A stretch of DNA of 64,000 nt from the NCBI RefSeq assembly GCF_003097515.1, contig NZ_CP029188.1, forward strand, positions 5,281,001 to 5,345,000, given 5' to 3'. The notes below the pieces were generated by a model. That model searched no databases. It was not told the origin of the DNA and was given only the letters and a program-made list of their open reading frames with translations. Numbering within the stretch: position 1 is the stretch's first letter; every line of letters begins with the position of its first letter. The DNA is from Streptomyces tirandamycinicus (GTDB lineage: Bacteria > Actinomycetota > Actinomycetes > Streptomycetales > Streptomycetaceae). Below are positions 10,730 through 19,462 of the stretch, in pieces. The position numbers and the translations under genes are program-made.

Positions 10730-11359
10730 TCAGCGGGCCGCCGTACGGCGCATCGCTTCGGCGGCGCCGCTCGCCGTACGCAAGGGCTCCGTCCCCGGGC
10801 CCGGGACCAGGTCGGCGAAACCGCCGGACCGCGACTGGGAGCTGGGCCGGCGGCCGCCGCGCCCTTCGCCCAGCACCTGCCAACCTCCGCGTGTCAGCGT
10901 GATGTACGCACCGCAGCGCAGTCCGTGCAAGGTGCACGCGTCCCGCAGTCCCCACATCCAGGCGCCGTCCTCCTCCGTCCAGCGTTCGTCGCCCTCGCGG
11001 CAGTAGAGCAGCACGGCGGTGCGCACGGGGGAACGGCGGCGCAGATCGTGAGGGATGACCCGCCGCAGCTGGGCGAGCAGGGTGTTGCGGAACTCCCAGC
11101 CGTCGGCCGGGACGGGGCGCCGCGCGAACGAGGCACTGGCGATCAGCCGCTCCTCGGTATCGAGCACGGCGACGACGGCGGTCGAGGGCGTGGGTTCGTG
11201 GCGGACATGCAGGCCGCTGACCACCTCGCGCGGGTTGCGAAGGAGAGGTATCCCCGCTTCCGCCCACTCCGCGGGTTCCAGCAGTCTGGCGAGACGACTG
11301 GCGGAGCCGGCCGATCCATTGAACGATGTGGCTGCGGACGAGGCGAATCCGAAGGTCAC
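10730..11359 (-). CDS. Conserved Streptomyces protein of unknown function
   Basis: The 209-residue product starts VTFGFASSAATSFNGSAG. It has a mixed alpha/beta core with REVVSGLHVRHEPTPSTAVVAVLDTEE, RLIASASFARRP and TAVLLYCREGDERW, then GAYITLTRGGWQVLGEGRGG near the end. The charged, tryptophan-rich pattern gives no function. The GTG at 11359 has GGGAGGA two bases before the spacer, which decides the start over longer frames. It reads in the same direction as the downstream-lying RecQ-like gene's neighbour but is separated from it by about 220 bases. Confidence 0.65.
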   Translation of the reverse strand: MTFGFASSAATSFNGSAGSASRLARLLEPAEWAEAGIPLLRNPREVVSGLHVRHEPTPSTAVVAVLDTEERLIASASFARRPVPADGWEFRNTLLAQLRRVIPHDLRRRSPVRTAVLLYCREGDERWTEEDGAWMWGLRDACTLHGLRCGAYITLTRGGWQVLGEGRGGRRPSSQSRSGGFADLVPGPGTEPLRTASGAAEAMRRTAAR

Positions 11360-11578
11360 GGTCCTCCCTTCGCATACGCGCCCACAGTGCGGGCAGGGTC
11401 GGGTGAGGGCGCACCGCGGCATAGCCCTTGCGGACCGCGACCGGACCGGGCGGAGGGCGGTGGTTCCAATTCTTGCGGGCCCAGGGGCGGGCGGCAACGA
11501 GCAATTGAGGCCGCTGACTGGAATGCGCGGAAATGGTGCTCATTTCCCTGCCCGCCGCTGCGCCCTGTCACGCAACCC

Positions 11579-13750
11579 TTACGCCTGAACTGCCAGGACC
11601 AGCGGAAACACCCCCTCAGCTCCCGCCCGCCGCAACAGCCGTGACGCTACGGCAAGGGTCCAGCCGCTGTCCGAAAGATCGTCCACGAGCAGCACCGGGC
11701 CACCGGCTTCCGTCACCGTCCGCGCCAGATCCGATGGAACGACGAAGGCTTCATGCAGCCCGCGTACCCGCTGCGCGCTGTTCGTACGCGAGATGTGCCG
11801 GTCCTCCGAACCGGCCGCGTACTCCACCGTGCCGAGGAAGGGCATCCTCCCGACCTCCGCGATGCGGGTTCCGAGCGATCCGACGAGCTGAGGCCTGGTA
11901 CGGGAGGCGACGGTCACGACCCCGACCGGGCGGGCCGGTGCGTCCGGGGCTCCGGAGGACCAACCACCCGGTCCCCTGGCCCAGTCGGCCAGCACACTGA
12001 CGACGGCTTCGGCCACATCCGCGGGCACCGGGCCGTCCGGAGCCTGCGCTGCGAGCATCGGCCGCAGGCGGTTGCCCCAGCCGATGTCGGACAGCCGGCC
12101 CAGCGCCCGGCCCGTGAACGCCTGCTCGCCCACGGGAATACGTCCCTTGAGGTCCACACCGACCGCCGGAAGACCCGTGGGCCACATCTTGCGGGGTTCC
12201 ACCTCCACGCCGGGGCGCCCCAGTTCCCCGCGCGCGGCGTCCAGCGCGGCGGTGGACACCGAGGCGTCGAAACGGGGTCCCGCGCAGTTGTCGCAGCGTC
12301 CGCACGGCGCGGCCGTCTCGTCGTCGAGCTGCCGGCGCAGGAACTCCATCCGGCAGCCGACGGCCGAGGCGTAGTCACGCATCGCCTGCTGCTCGCTCTC
12401 GCGTTGACGCGCCACCCACGCGTAGCGCCGGGAGTCGTACACCCAGGGTTGGCCCGTCGTCGTCCAGCCGCCCTTGACCCGGTGCACCGCTCCGTCCACG
12501 TCGAGGACCTTGAGCATGGTCTCCAGCCGTGTGCGTCGCAGCTCGACGAGCGGCTCCAGCGCCGGGAGCGAGAGGGGTCGCTCCGCCTGCGCCAGGACGT
12601 CGAGGGTGCGCCGCACGAGGTCCTCCGGCGGGAAGGCGACCGAGGCGAAGTACTGCCAGATCGCCTCGTCCTCCTTGCCCGGCAGCAGCAGAACCTCGGC
12701 GTGCTCCACACCGCGCCCGGCCCGACCCACCTGCTGGTAGTAGGCGATGGGGGAGGAGGGCGATCCGAGGTGCACCACGAAGCCGAGGTCGGGCTTGTCG
12801 AACCCCATCCCGAGCGCGGAGGTGGCGACCAGGGCCTTCACCCGGTTCGCGAGCAGGTCGTCCTCCGCCTGCTGCCGGTCCGCGTTCTCCGTGCGGCCCG
12901 TGTACGACGCCACCGAGTGCCCGCAGTGCCGCAGATACGCCGTCACCTCCTCCGCGGCGGCGACGGTGAGCGTGTAGATGATCCCCGACCCGGGCAGTTC
13001 GCCGAGATGATCGGCCAGCCAGGCCAGCCGGTGTGCGGCGTCGGGGAGTTGGAGCACGCCGAGGCTGAGGCTCTCCCGGTCGAGCGGCCCGCGCAGCACC
13101 AGCGCGTCGGTGCCCGCCCCCGTGCCCAGTTGCTCGGCGACATCGGCGGTCACACGGGCGTTGGCCGTCGCCGTCGTGGCCAGCACCGGGACACCGGGCG
13201 CCAGGTCGGCGAGCATCGTGCGCAACCGCCGGTAGTCGGGCCGGAAGTCATGGCCCCAGTCGGAGATGCAGTGCGCCTCGTCCACCACGAGGAGACCGGT
13301 CGCCGCGGAGAGCTCCGGCAGCACCCGGTCCCGGAAATCCGGGTTGTTCAGCCGCTCGGGGCTGACCAGCAGCACGTCGACCTCGCCCGCCGCGATCTCG
13401 CCCTGGACGGACTCCCATTCCTCCGGGTTCGACGAGTTGATCGTCCTCGCCCGGATACCCGCCCGAGCGGCGGCCTCCACCTGGTTCCGCATGAGCGCGA
13501 GCAGCGGCGAGACGATCACCGTCGGACCGCTGCCCTGCTCGCGGAGCAGGGCGGTGGCGACGAAGTACACGGCGGACTTGCCCCAGCCCGTCCGTTGCAC
13601 GACCAGCGCCCTGCGCTTCTCCGCCACGAGCGCCTCGATGGCCCGCCACTGGTCCTCACGGAGTGCCGAGGCGCCGGCGGGGTCCCCGATGAGGCGTGCG
13701 AGTACTGCGTCGGCCGACACCCTGAGCTGTGCGCGATCTGCGTTGGTCAT
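11579..13750 (-). CDS. RecQ-family ATP-dependent DNA helicase fused to a phosphoribosyltransferase-like domain
   Basis: The 723-residue protein is a superfamily 2 helicase: Walker A GWGKS at 55-59, DEAH box at 157-160 (VVDEAHCISDWGHDFRPDY), VLATTATA (motif III) and QQVGRAGRG (motif VI). A RecQ zinc-binding segment follows (Cys near 465, then CGRCDNC near 483). The last ~200 residues carry VLLVDDLSDSGWTLAVA, the PRPP-loop signature of type I phosphoribosyltransferases. The fusion recurs in actinobacteria; what the second domain does with a helicase is unknown. The ATG at 13750 gives a normal N-terminus. It diverges from the DUF4192 gene across a DnaA-box palindrome. Confidence 0.9.
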   Translation of the reverse strand: MTNADRAQLRVSADAVLARLIGDPAGASALREDQWRAIEALVAEKRRALVVQRTGWGKSAVYFVATALLREQGSGPTVIVSPLLALMRNQVEAAARAGIRARTINSSNPEEWESVQGEIAAGEVDVLLVSPERLNNPDFRDRVLPELSAATGLLVVDEAHCISDWGHDFRPDYRRLRTMLADLAPGVPVLATTATANARVTADVAEQLGTGAGTDALVLRGPLDRESLSLGVLQLPDAAHRLAWLADHLGELPGSGIIYTLTVAAAEEVTAYLRHCGHSVASYTGRTENADRQQAEDDLLANRVKALVATSALGMGFDKPDLGFVVHLGSPSSPIAYYQQVGRAGRGVEHAEVLLLPGKEDEAIWQYFASVAFPPEDLVRRTLDVLAQAERPLSLPALEPLVELRRTRLETMLKVLDVDGAVHRVKGGWTTTGQPWVYDSRRYAWVARQRESEQQAMRDYASAVGCRMEFLRRQLDDETAAPCGRCDNCAGPRFDASVSTAALDAARGELGRPGVEVEPRKMWPTGLPAVGVDLKGRIPVGEQAFTGRALGRLSDIGWGNRLRPMLAAQAPDGPVPADVAEAVVSVLADWARGPGGWSSGAPDAPARPVGVVTVASRTRPQLVGSLGTRIAEVGRMPFLGTVEYAAGSEDRHISRTNSAQRVRGLHEAFVVPSDLARTVTEAGGPVLLVDDLSDSGWTLAVASRLLRRAGAEGVFPLVLAVQA

Positions 13751-13799
13751 GCCCCCATGCAACCCGATGGCGCGGACAATCCGCGAACGGGCCGGTCCA

Positions 13800-13823
13800 C
13801 CTGTGGATAACGTTATCCACAGG
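13800..13823. promoter_or_regulatory. Perfect 24-bp palindrome made of two inverted consensus DnaA boxes
   Basis: TGTGGATAA and TTATCCACA face each other with only CG between them, and the symmetry runs two bases further on each side. Each 9-mer is the consensus DnaA box. The site sits in the 111-bp gap between the divergent helicase and DUF4192 genes, 50 bp from one start and 39 bp from the other, so it could act on either promoter. Binding by DnaA is inferred. Confidence 0.75.
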
Positions 13824-13861
13824 GGTCGCGGTCCCGCCGAGGTCCGCGGGACCGTCGTGCC

Positions 13862-15676
13862 ATGAACAAGCACCACGAACCCACCGGGCCGGCCGGCGAC
13901 GAGCAGCAGGTCGTCCTGCGCGGGCCGGCCGAACTCGTCGACGCCCTGCCGTACATGCTGGGCTTCCACCCGACCGACTCGATCGTGCTCGTCGCGGTCC
14001 ACGGCAGGCGGGGCCGCTTCGGAGGGCGGCTCCGCCTGGGCATCCCCGAATCGCCGCACGAGTGGCTGCCCGTCGCCCGGCACCTCGCCGAGTGCCTCGT
14101 CGAGGGCAGCGAGCGCCGCGGCGCCCGGCCCGACGGCATCGTCGTCTTCCTGTGCCGGGACCCGGCGGAAGGGGAGTCCGGCCGCGAGGTGATGGAGCGG
14201 CTGCGCCCGCTCGCGCAGTGGCTCCGGACCTCCTGCGGCGCGCTCGACGTTCCGGTCCCCGAGGCGCTGTGCATCTCCGGCGGCCGCTTCTGGAGCTACT
14301 GCTGCCCGGACTCCCGCTGCTGTCCGGCGGAGGGGAGGGCGACGGCGATTCCGGGCACCTCGGTGATGGCCGCCGCCGCGGCCTACGCGGGCATTCAGGT
14401 CCGGGGCTCTCTGCGGGAGATGGAGTCGCGTCTGGAGCCGCTGGGGACCCCGTCCATGGCCGACCAGGAGCGGGCCCTGGACTCCGCCGGCGCGGCCCTT
14501 CTGCCGAGGATCCTGCACGAAGGAAGCAGGGAGCAGGTCGGGGCCGAGACCCTGCGGCTCGCCCGTCGGCTGATGAAGCGCCTGGGGGAGAGGGCGACGC
14601 TGGACATGGACCGGTCCTCGGCGGACGCCCGCGACGACAGGCTCCTCTCCCACGCCGAGGCCGCAGCGGTGATCCTCGGACTCCAGGACCGTGACACCCG
14701 GGACCGGGCCGCCGCGTGGATGGAGGGCCCGGAGGCCCATCGCGCACTCAGGCTGTGGCGCGCGCTCGCCCGTCGTTGCGTCGGCCCCTACGTGGAGCAT
14801 GCCGCCGCCCCGCTCTCGCTCGCCGGCTGGGTGTCCTGGTCCACGGGTGACGAGCCCAGTGCGAGAGTCGCCCTCAGCCTCGCCCTGCGCGTCGATCCGG
14901 AGTACGTGTTCGCGCGCCTGCTCCACCAGGCCTGCAACGACGGGCTGGATCCCGAGGACCTGCGCCGCTGCCTGCGAGCGCAGGAGCCGCCGCGGGCGGG
15001 GACGTCCGCACCCGTCCCGTCCGCCGAGGCCTCCCTGACCGGTTCCGAGGGGCGCCGGCAGGCTGTCGCGGAGCTCACGTGTGGGTCCGCGGGGTCCGGA
15101 CCGGCAGTCGCGGAGCCCACGGCCGGGTCCGCCGGGAGCGATCAGGCTCCCTCCGGGTCCGTCACGGAGCCGGCCGTTTCACAGCCGGACGCTGCGAGTC
15201 CCGCCTCTCCCGTGCCGGCTCCCGCGTCTTCTCCCGTGCCGGGTCCCGCAGCGGCGGCACCGGGCCCCGTCGCAGCCGAACTTCCCTCGCCGGACCGGGA
15301 CATGCCCAACGCCCGCGTGGCGACGCCGGGCGGGGCGGGTGACGACCTGCCGCGGACCCCCGGCACGGCACGACCTCCCTGCCGCCGGACCGACGAGGTG
15401 CGCCGGCCCGGGTCGCGTTCCGGCCCGGTGGGCCCCGTGCCCAGGGCGCGTCCGGCAGCCCGTCAGCAGCACGAGTCAGCCGGCGCCGCCGCCTCGGGAG
15501 CGGACACGGCCTCCAACCGGCGCGCCGCTTCACGCATCGACGGCGACACCGGGGCAGCCGACCGGACACGCGCGGTCGGCCGCTCGGGCGATCTCGGCAG
15601 GGGAGGCGCCAAGGGAAGCGGCAGGGGAAGCGCCAAGGGAAGCGCCAAGGGAAGAGGAACAGGCGGCGGAGCGTGA
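13862..15676 (+). CDS. DUF4192 domain protein with long disordered tail
   Basis: The 604-residue protein has an N-terminal DUF4192 domain (about residues 15-370) with VVLRGPAELVDALPYMLGFHPTDSIVLVAVHG, GRFWSYCCPDSRCCPAEG and a helical C-terminal part ending SLALRVDPEYVFARLLHQACNDGLDP. From residue 375 the chain is Pro/Ala/Ser-rich and finishes in a basic Gly-Ser-Lys repeat (KGSGRGSAKGSAKGRG) encoded by a short tandem DNA repeat at about 15600-15660. The function is unknown; the family is common in actinobacteria. Divergent from the RecQ-like helicase. Confidence 0.85.
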   Translation: MNKHHEPTGPAGDEQQVVLRGPAELVDALPYMLGFHPTDSIVLVAVHGRRGRFGGRLRLGIPESPHEWLPVARHLAECLVEGSERRGARPDGIVVFLCRDPAEGESGREVMERLRPLAQWLRTSCGALDVPVPEALCISGGRFWSYCCPDSRCCPAEGRATAIPGTSVMAAAAAYAGIQVRGSLREMESRLEPLGTPSMADQERALDSAGAALLPRILHEGSREQVGAETLRLARRLMKRLGERATLDMDRSSADARDDRLLSHAEAAAVILGLQDRDTRDRAAAWMEGPEAHRALRLWRALARRCVGPYVEHAAAPLSLAGWVSWSTGDEPSARVALSLALRVDPEYVFARLLHQACNDGLDPEDLRRCLRAQEPPRAGTSAPVPSAEASLTGSEGRRQAVAELTCGSAGSGPAVAEPTAGSAGSDQAPSGSVTEPAVSQPDAASPASPVPAPASSPVPGPAAAAPGPVAAELPSPDRDMPNARVATPGGAGDDLPRTPGTARPPCRRTDEVRRPGSRSGPVGPVPRARPAARQQHESAGAAASGADTASNRRAASRIDGDTGAADRTRAVGRSGDLGRGGAKGSGRGSAKGSAKGRGTGGGA

Positions 15677-16056
15677 TCGGCGCGGTCTCGCAGCGGGTGC
15701 CCCCGTCCGGCTGAGCGGTGATGCCGTACCTCAGGGCACCGGGAGCCGCGGGCGTCCGGTCGGGCCCCGCATGCCTCAACCCCGGCCTGCGCCTCAACCC
15801 CGGCCGGCCCGCCGCGCGCCAGGACCCCGGTTCGCCTCTCGCCCCGACGCGCCTCCCTCCCGGCAGCGGCGCCGCTCGGTTCCCGGTGCTGCCGGGGCGG
15901 GGCGGTGAACGGTCCCCAGACCGGATCGGCGAGCCGGCCCCCGAATCGAGCGAGCAGCCGGGGTAGTCGGGGGGTGTGATGGCCGCGGCGCGGCGCGCGA
16001 CGGGACCGTCCATCCGGGGCCCGCAGGAAGTCGCCGTTCCCGCATGGAAGGGAGTG
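15677..16056. other. Gene-free stretch
   Basis: About 380 bases of GC-rich sequence with short CAACCCCGGCC direct repeats near 15778 and 15793. Small open frames here lack Streptomyces codon bias or a ribosome site. I see no gene. Confidence 0.4.
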
Positions 16057-16082
16057 TTTATCGTCAGGAAGACGACTATGAT
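16057..16082 (+). promoter_or_regulatory. Promoter and probable operator of the Nudix regulator
   Basis: A TATGAT -10 element (16077-16082) lies six bases before the ATG. An inverted repeat TCGTC-AGGAA-GACGA (16061-16075) abuts it. This arrangement fits autoregulation by the encoded NrtR-like protein and leaderless transcription. Both points are inferred. Confidence 0.55.
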
Positions 16083-16088
16083 CGCGGC

Positions 16089-16856
16089 ATGCCCTACGAC
16101 CCGTCGGCCTTCCCGCCCTTCGCCGTCACCGTCGACCTGGTGGTGCTCACCGTACGGCGCGACGCGCTGTGCGCTCTGGTCGTACGACGCGGTGAGCAGC
16201 CGTACCAGGGCCGGTGGGCGTTGCCCGGGGGGTTCGTCAGGGCCGACGAGGACCTCACGGCCGCGGCGGCGCGTGAACTCGCCGAGGAGACGGGGCTGTG
16301 TGTGCACGACCGCCACTCACCCGCGCCCGGCAGCAGCCCGACGGGCGCCCACCTCGAACAGCTCGCGACCTATGGCGACCCGAAGCGGGACCCGCGGATG
16401 CGCGTGGTGAGCGTGGCGCATCTGGCACTTGCTCCGGACCTCCCGGCGCCGCGCGCCGGTGGTGACGCGAACCAGGCGCGCTGGGCGCCCGTCGGGCTGC
16501 TGCTGGGCAAGGAGGCGGATGCACATGGCGAGGACCAGTCCGGTCAGCTCGCCTTCGACCACACGCAGATCCTGGCCGACGGCGTGGAACGGGCCCGCTC
16601 CAAGATCGAGTACTCGTCGCTGGCCACGGCGTTCTGCCCACCGGAGTTCACCGTCGGCGAGCTGCGGCGGGTGTACGAGGCCGTCTGGGGAGTCGCCCTG
16701 GACCCGCGCAACTTCCATCGCAAGGTGACCGGCACCCCCGGTTTCCTGGTGCCCACGGGCGGCACCACGACCCGGCAGGGCGGCCGCCCGGCACAGCTCT
16801 TCCGGGCCGGTGGCGCGACCCTGCTCAATCCGCCCATGCTGCGTCCCGAGGTCTGA
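16089..16856 (+). CDS. Nudix hydrolase-like regulator (NrtR type)
   Basis: The 255-residue protein has a Nudix domain (about residues 10-150) with the Nudix box spread over GGFVRADEDLTAAAARELAEETG, and a C-terminal winged-helix segment (about 175-240: FTVGELRRVYEAVWGVALDPRNFHRKV). This two-domain order is that of NrtR-type regulators, which sense ADP-ribose-like or related nucleotides and control NAD or other cofactor genes. Box residues look complete, so hydrolysis is possible. The ATG at 16089 has no ribosome site and lies six bases after a TATGAT element. Its regulon is unknown beyond likely autoregulation. Confidence 0.87.
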   Translation: MPYDPSAFPPFAVTVDLVVLTVRRDALCALVVRRGEQPYQGRWALPGGFVRADEDLTAAAARELAEETGLCVHDRHSPAPGSSPTGAHLEQLATYGDPKRDPRMRVVSVAHLALAPDLPAPRAGGDANQARWAPVGLLLGKEADAHGEDQSGQLAFDHTQILADGVERARSKIEYSSLATAFCPPEFTVGELRRVYEAVWGVALDPRNFHRKVTGTPGFLVPTGGTTTRQGGRPAQLFRAGGATLLNPPMLRPEV

Positions 16857-17017
16857 CGTACAGGGGCGGAGGGGCTGCGCAAACCGTGACGGCACCTGAC
16901 ACCCGGCACTTCATGGCTGCGTAGAAAGTTCGAAATGTCGCGTTATCGTGCTGCGGTACCCGCACCTGCCCTGTACCCGCACAGCCGCCGAGCGGTCTCA
17001 CCTCCGCAAGGGAAGCG

Positions 17018-19303
17018 ATGCTCCAGGCCATCGGACTCACCAGCACCTCCCGCAGGTACCTCGCGCCTGCCGTGGACGACCTGACCTTCGAGGCGGGGCC
17101 CGGCGACGTCACCGCCCTTCTCGGGGCCAGGGGTTCGGGCAAGAGCACGGCCCTGCGGCTGATGCTCGAACTCGAGGCCGGCCGGGGCGTCACCTACTTC
17201 CGTGGACGTCCCCTGCACGCCGTCGCGAGCCCTGCCCGTGAGGTGGGGGTGCTGCTGGGTGATGTCCCCGGGCACCCCGCGCGCACCGTGCGGGGGCAGC
17301 TCCGCATGCTCTGCGCGGCAGCCGGAGTACCGGTGTCGCGCGCGGACGACATGCTCGACCTCGTGGGTATCGCCGCACTGCGGGACGCGCGGCTCGGTTC
17401 GCTCTCGCTCGGAATGGACCGCAGGCTGGGGCTGGCCTCCGCGCTGCTGGGGGACCCGCACACGCTGCTGCTCGACGCCCCCTCCCGGGGACTCTCGCCG
17501 CGCGAGCACAGCTGGCTGTTCGGGCTGCTCCGCGCTCATGCCGCGCAGGGCGGGACCGTCCTCTACACGACCGCGGACCCCAAGGAGGCCGCCGGAACCG
17601 CGGATCGCGTGGTCACGATCGACAACGGCCGTCTCGTCGCCGACCAGGACGCAGCCGACTTCGCCCGCACCAGGCTCCGCCCCCGCGTCGCGGTCCGGAC
17701 TCCGCAGGCAGGCCGGCTCGCCGCTGCACTCAGCCGTGAGTCGAGGGCCGCACGCCGCTCCGTCGAAGTCGTCGCGGAAGGCGGCAACCGGCTCTCCGTA
17801 TACGGCAGCAGTTGTGCGGAGATCGGCGACGCCGCCTTTCGGCACGGCGTTCTCGTCCACGGGCTCGCCGAGGAGATCGGTGACGCGGGACCCCGTGCGG
17901 CATCCGTACCCGCGCACGAGGGCGATGCCGTGGACGGCACCGCCCTCGTGGGGTTGCCCGGACCCGGCGCGGCACCCTCTCCGGGCGGTCCTGCAGGCCG
18001 GCGGCCCGCCGCGCGGGATGCCGCCCGGCCGGCATCCCCGGACCACGACCCGGGGACCGCGGTCGCGCCCGGCTCGGAGCCCCGCCCCGCTCGGCCGCAG
18101 GACCCGGGCCACGGCCCGGCCGCCTGTCACCCTGCGGAGCCCGGCCTCCCGGTCGTGCGCCGCTCGGCCGCAGGCCCGGATCCGGCCGCCTCGTCGCCCG
18201 GCCAGGCACTCCGAGCTACCGGCCTCGAACCCGGCGCGCTGCGTATCGAGGCCCCCGGCCCCGAGGCCCCCGGTCCCGGCACCAGGGCTTCCGGAGCGTC
18301 CGGTCCGTACGTCTGCGACGGCCCCGGCCCCGAGGCCCCCGGTCTCCATGTCCGAGCTCCCCGAGCGTCCGGTCCGTACGTCTGCGACGGCCCCGGCCCC
18401 GACGGCGCACCGCGCACCGAACCCCTCCGCGGCGGTCGGGGAGCGGCGACCCTGTGCGACGTGCGGGCGGTCGCGGACGCGCAGCCCCCCGTACGACCCC
18501 GCCGGGGGGTGTCCCGCGCCGGGCGGGCCTTCTCGCAGCCGCTCCAGCCGCTGCGGTACGAACTGCGGCGCCTCCTCGGGGTACGCACGACATACCTGGT
18601 CGTCGCCGCCGTTCTGGTCTCCTCGGCCGCGCTCTCCGCCCTGCTCGCGTACGCGGGCGGCACCCCGCTGCCGGGCCTCCTCGCCGCCTGGCCCGATGCG
18701 CTGCCCCTGCCTCCGGCCGTCCTCGGCGCCGGCGTCCTCGGAGCCCTCTCCTTCGGGGAGGAGTTCCGCTACCCCGCGCTGGCCGCCGCCCGCGGAACCG
18801 TCCCCCGCCGGCTCGGCCTGCTCCTCGCCAAGCTGGCGGTGACGGCCGCGGCCGCCCTCGCGATCGGCGGCGCCGTCGCCGTGCTCGACGCCCAGGTGCT
18901 GTGGCTTCTGTACGGGTCCGACCCCCTGCCCGTGCTCCACAACTGGCCGACTCTCAGTTTGAGTTGGGCTGGCCTCCTGGTCGGCACCGCATGGTCGGGC
19001 CTGCTCGCCGCGGGCACCTTCCGCCGCACGGCCGCGGGTGTGGCCGTGGTGGCGGCCGTACCCATGGTGGTCGCCCCCCTCGTGCGGAAGGCCTTCGCCG
19101 ATCCGTCCGGCCGCTCGGTGGTGGGACTTCCGGGCCGTCTGCGGGAGCTGACCTGGCTGGAATGGCCGCATGAGGTGGACCGCTGGTTGCTCGTGGCGCT
19201 GCGAGCGCTCGTTCAACCTGTGGGAGCGGCACTGGCGTTGTCGTTCTCTGTTCTGCTCTGCTCGTACCTGCTCATCGGGCTTCGCGGCAAAGCTCGTTGG
19301 TGA
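17018..19303 (+). CDS. ABC-type ATPase fused through a disordered linker to a membrane domain
   Basis: The 761-residue protein has an ABC domain (about 1-230), a Pro/Ala/Gly-rich linker (about 300-505) and a membrane part (about 510-761) with roughly six hydrophobic segments. Walker A is intact (GARGSGKST). Walker B reads TLLLDAP, so the catalytic Glu is Ala; the signature reads LSLGM, not LSGGQ; the H-loop position reads YTTADP, without His. ATP turnover is therefore doubtful. The linker holds a 23-residue tandem repeat (SGPYVCDGPGP twice) encoded by a 40-bp identity 69 bp apart. It precedes whiH; substrate and role are unknown. The ATG at 17018 follows AAGGGAAGCG. Confidence 0.75.
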   Translation: MLQAIGLTSTSRRYLAPAVDDLTFEAGPGDVTALLGARGSGKSTALRLMLELEAGRGVTYFRGRPLHAVASPAREVGVLLGDVPGHPARTVRGQLRMLCAAAGVPVSRADDMLDLVGIAALRDARLGSLSLGMDRRLGLASALLGDPHTLLLDAPSRGLSPREHSWLFGLLRAHAAQGGTVLYTTADPKEAAGTADRVVTIDNGRLVADQDAADFARTRLRPRVAVRTPQAGRLAAALSRESRAARRSVEVVAEGGNRLSVYGSSCAEIGDAAFRHGVLVHGLAEEIGDAGPRAASVPAHEGDAVDGTALVGLPGPGAAPSPGGPAGRRPAARDAARPASPDHDPGTAVAPGSEPRPARPQDPGHGPAACHPAEPGLPVVRRSAAGPDPAASSPGQALRATGLEPGALRIEAPGPEAPGPGTRASGASGPYVCDGPGPEAPGLHVRAPRASGPYVCDGPGPDGAPRTEPLRGGRGAATLCDVRAVADAQPPVRPRRGVSRAGRAFSQPLQPLRYELRRLLGVRTTYLVVAAVLVSSAALSALLAYAGGTPLPGLLAAWPDALPLPPAVLGAGVLGALSFGEEFRYPALAAARGTVPRRLGLLLAKLAVTAAAALAIGGAVAVLDAQVLWLLYGSDPLPVLHNWPTLSLSWAGLLVGTAWSGLLAAGTFRRTAAGVAVVAAVPMVVAPLVRKAFADPSGRSVVGLPGRLRELTWLEWPHEVDRWLLVALRALVQPVGAALALSFSVLLCSYLLIGLRGKARW
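18294..18402 (+). repeat. 69-bp-period in-frame tandem repeat in the ABC fusion linker
   Basis: Bases 18294-18333 recur without mismatch at 18363-18402. The period is 69 bp, so the frame is kept and 23 residues are duplicated. It lies in the disordered linker. Confidence 0.85.
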
Positions 19304-19374
19304 CCGAGTGCGACCACAGCGCGATGCGCTGCCCGTAACTCCCCGAAGAATGACCGTTTCTTCCCGATAAGGCG

Positions 19375-19399
19375 TCAATTGCAGGGCGGGCGCCGATCA
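19375..19399 (+). promoter_or_regulatory. Candidate sigma-WhiG promoter of whiH
   Basis: TCAA is followed 13 bases later by GCCGATCA, close to the WhiG/FliA-type pattern TAAA-N15-GCCGATAA. whiH is a known WhiG-dependent sporulation gene. The -10 matches seven of eight bases, the spacing is short, so this is tentative. Confidence 0.5.
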
Positions 19400-19462
19400 C
19401 CCTTTCGTGTGCTTTTCACCAAAGACCTCAAGGGCGGCTGAGGGCACGCCGACAAAGGATGC

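Noticed and set aside
15718..15966. A small plus-strand ORF before the Nudix gene
   Set aside because: Composition follows GC-rich repeats, there is no ribosome site and no sign of a fold.
16943..19378. An 811-codon minus-strand frame across the ABC fusion gene
   Set aside because: It is a shadow of the plus-strand gene; it lacks a ribosome site and shows low-complexity Gly/Arg sequence only.
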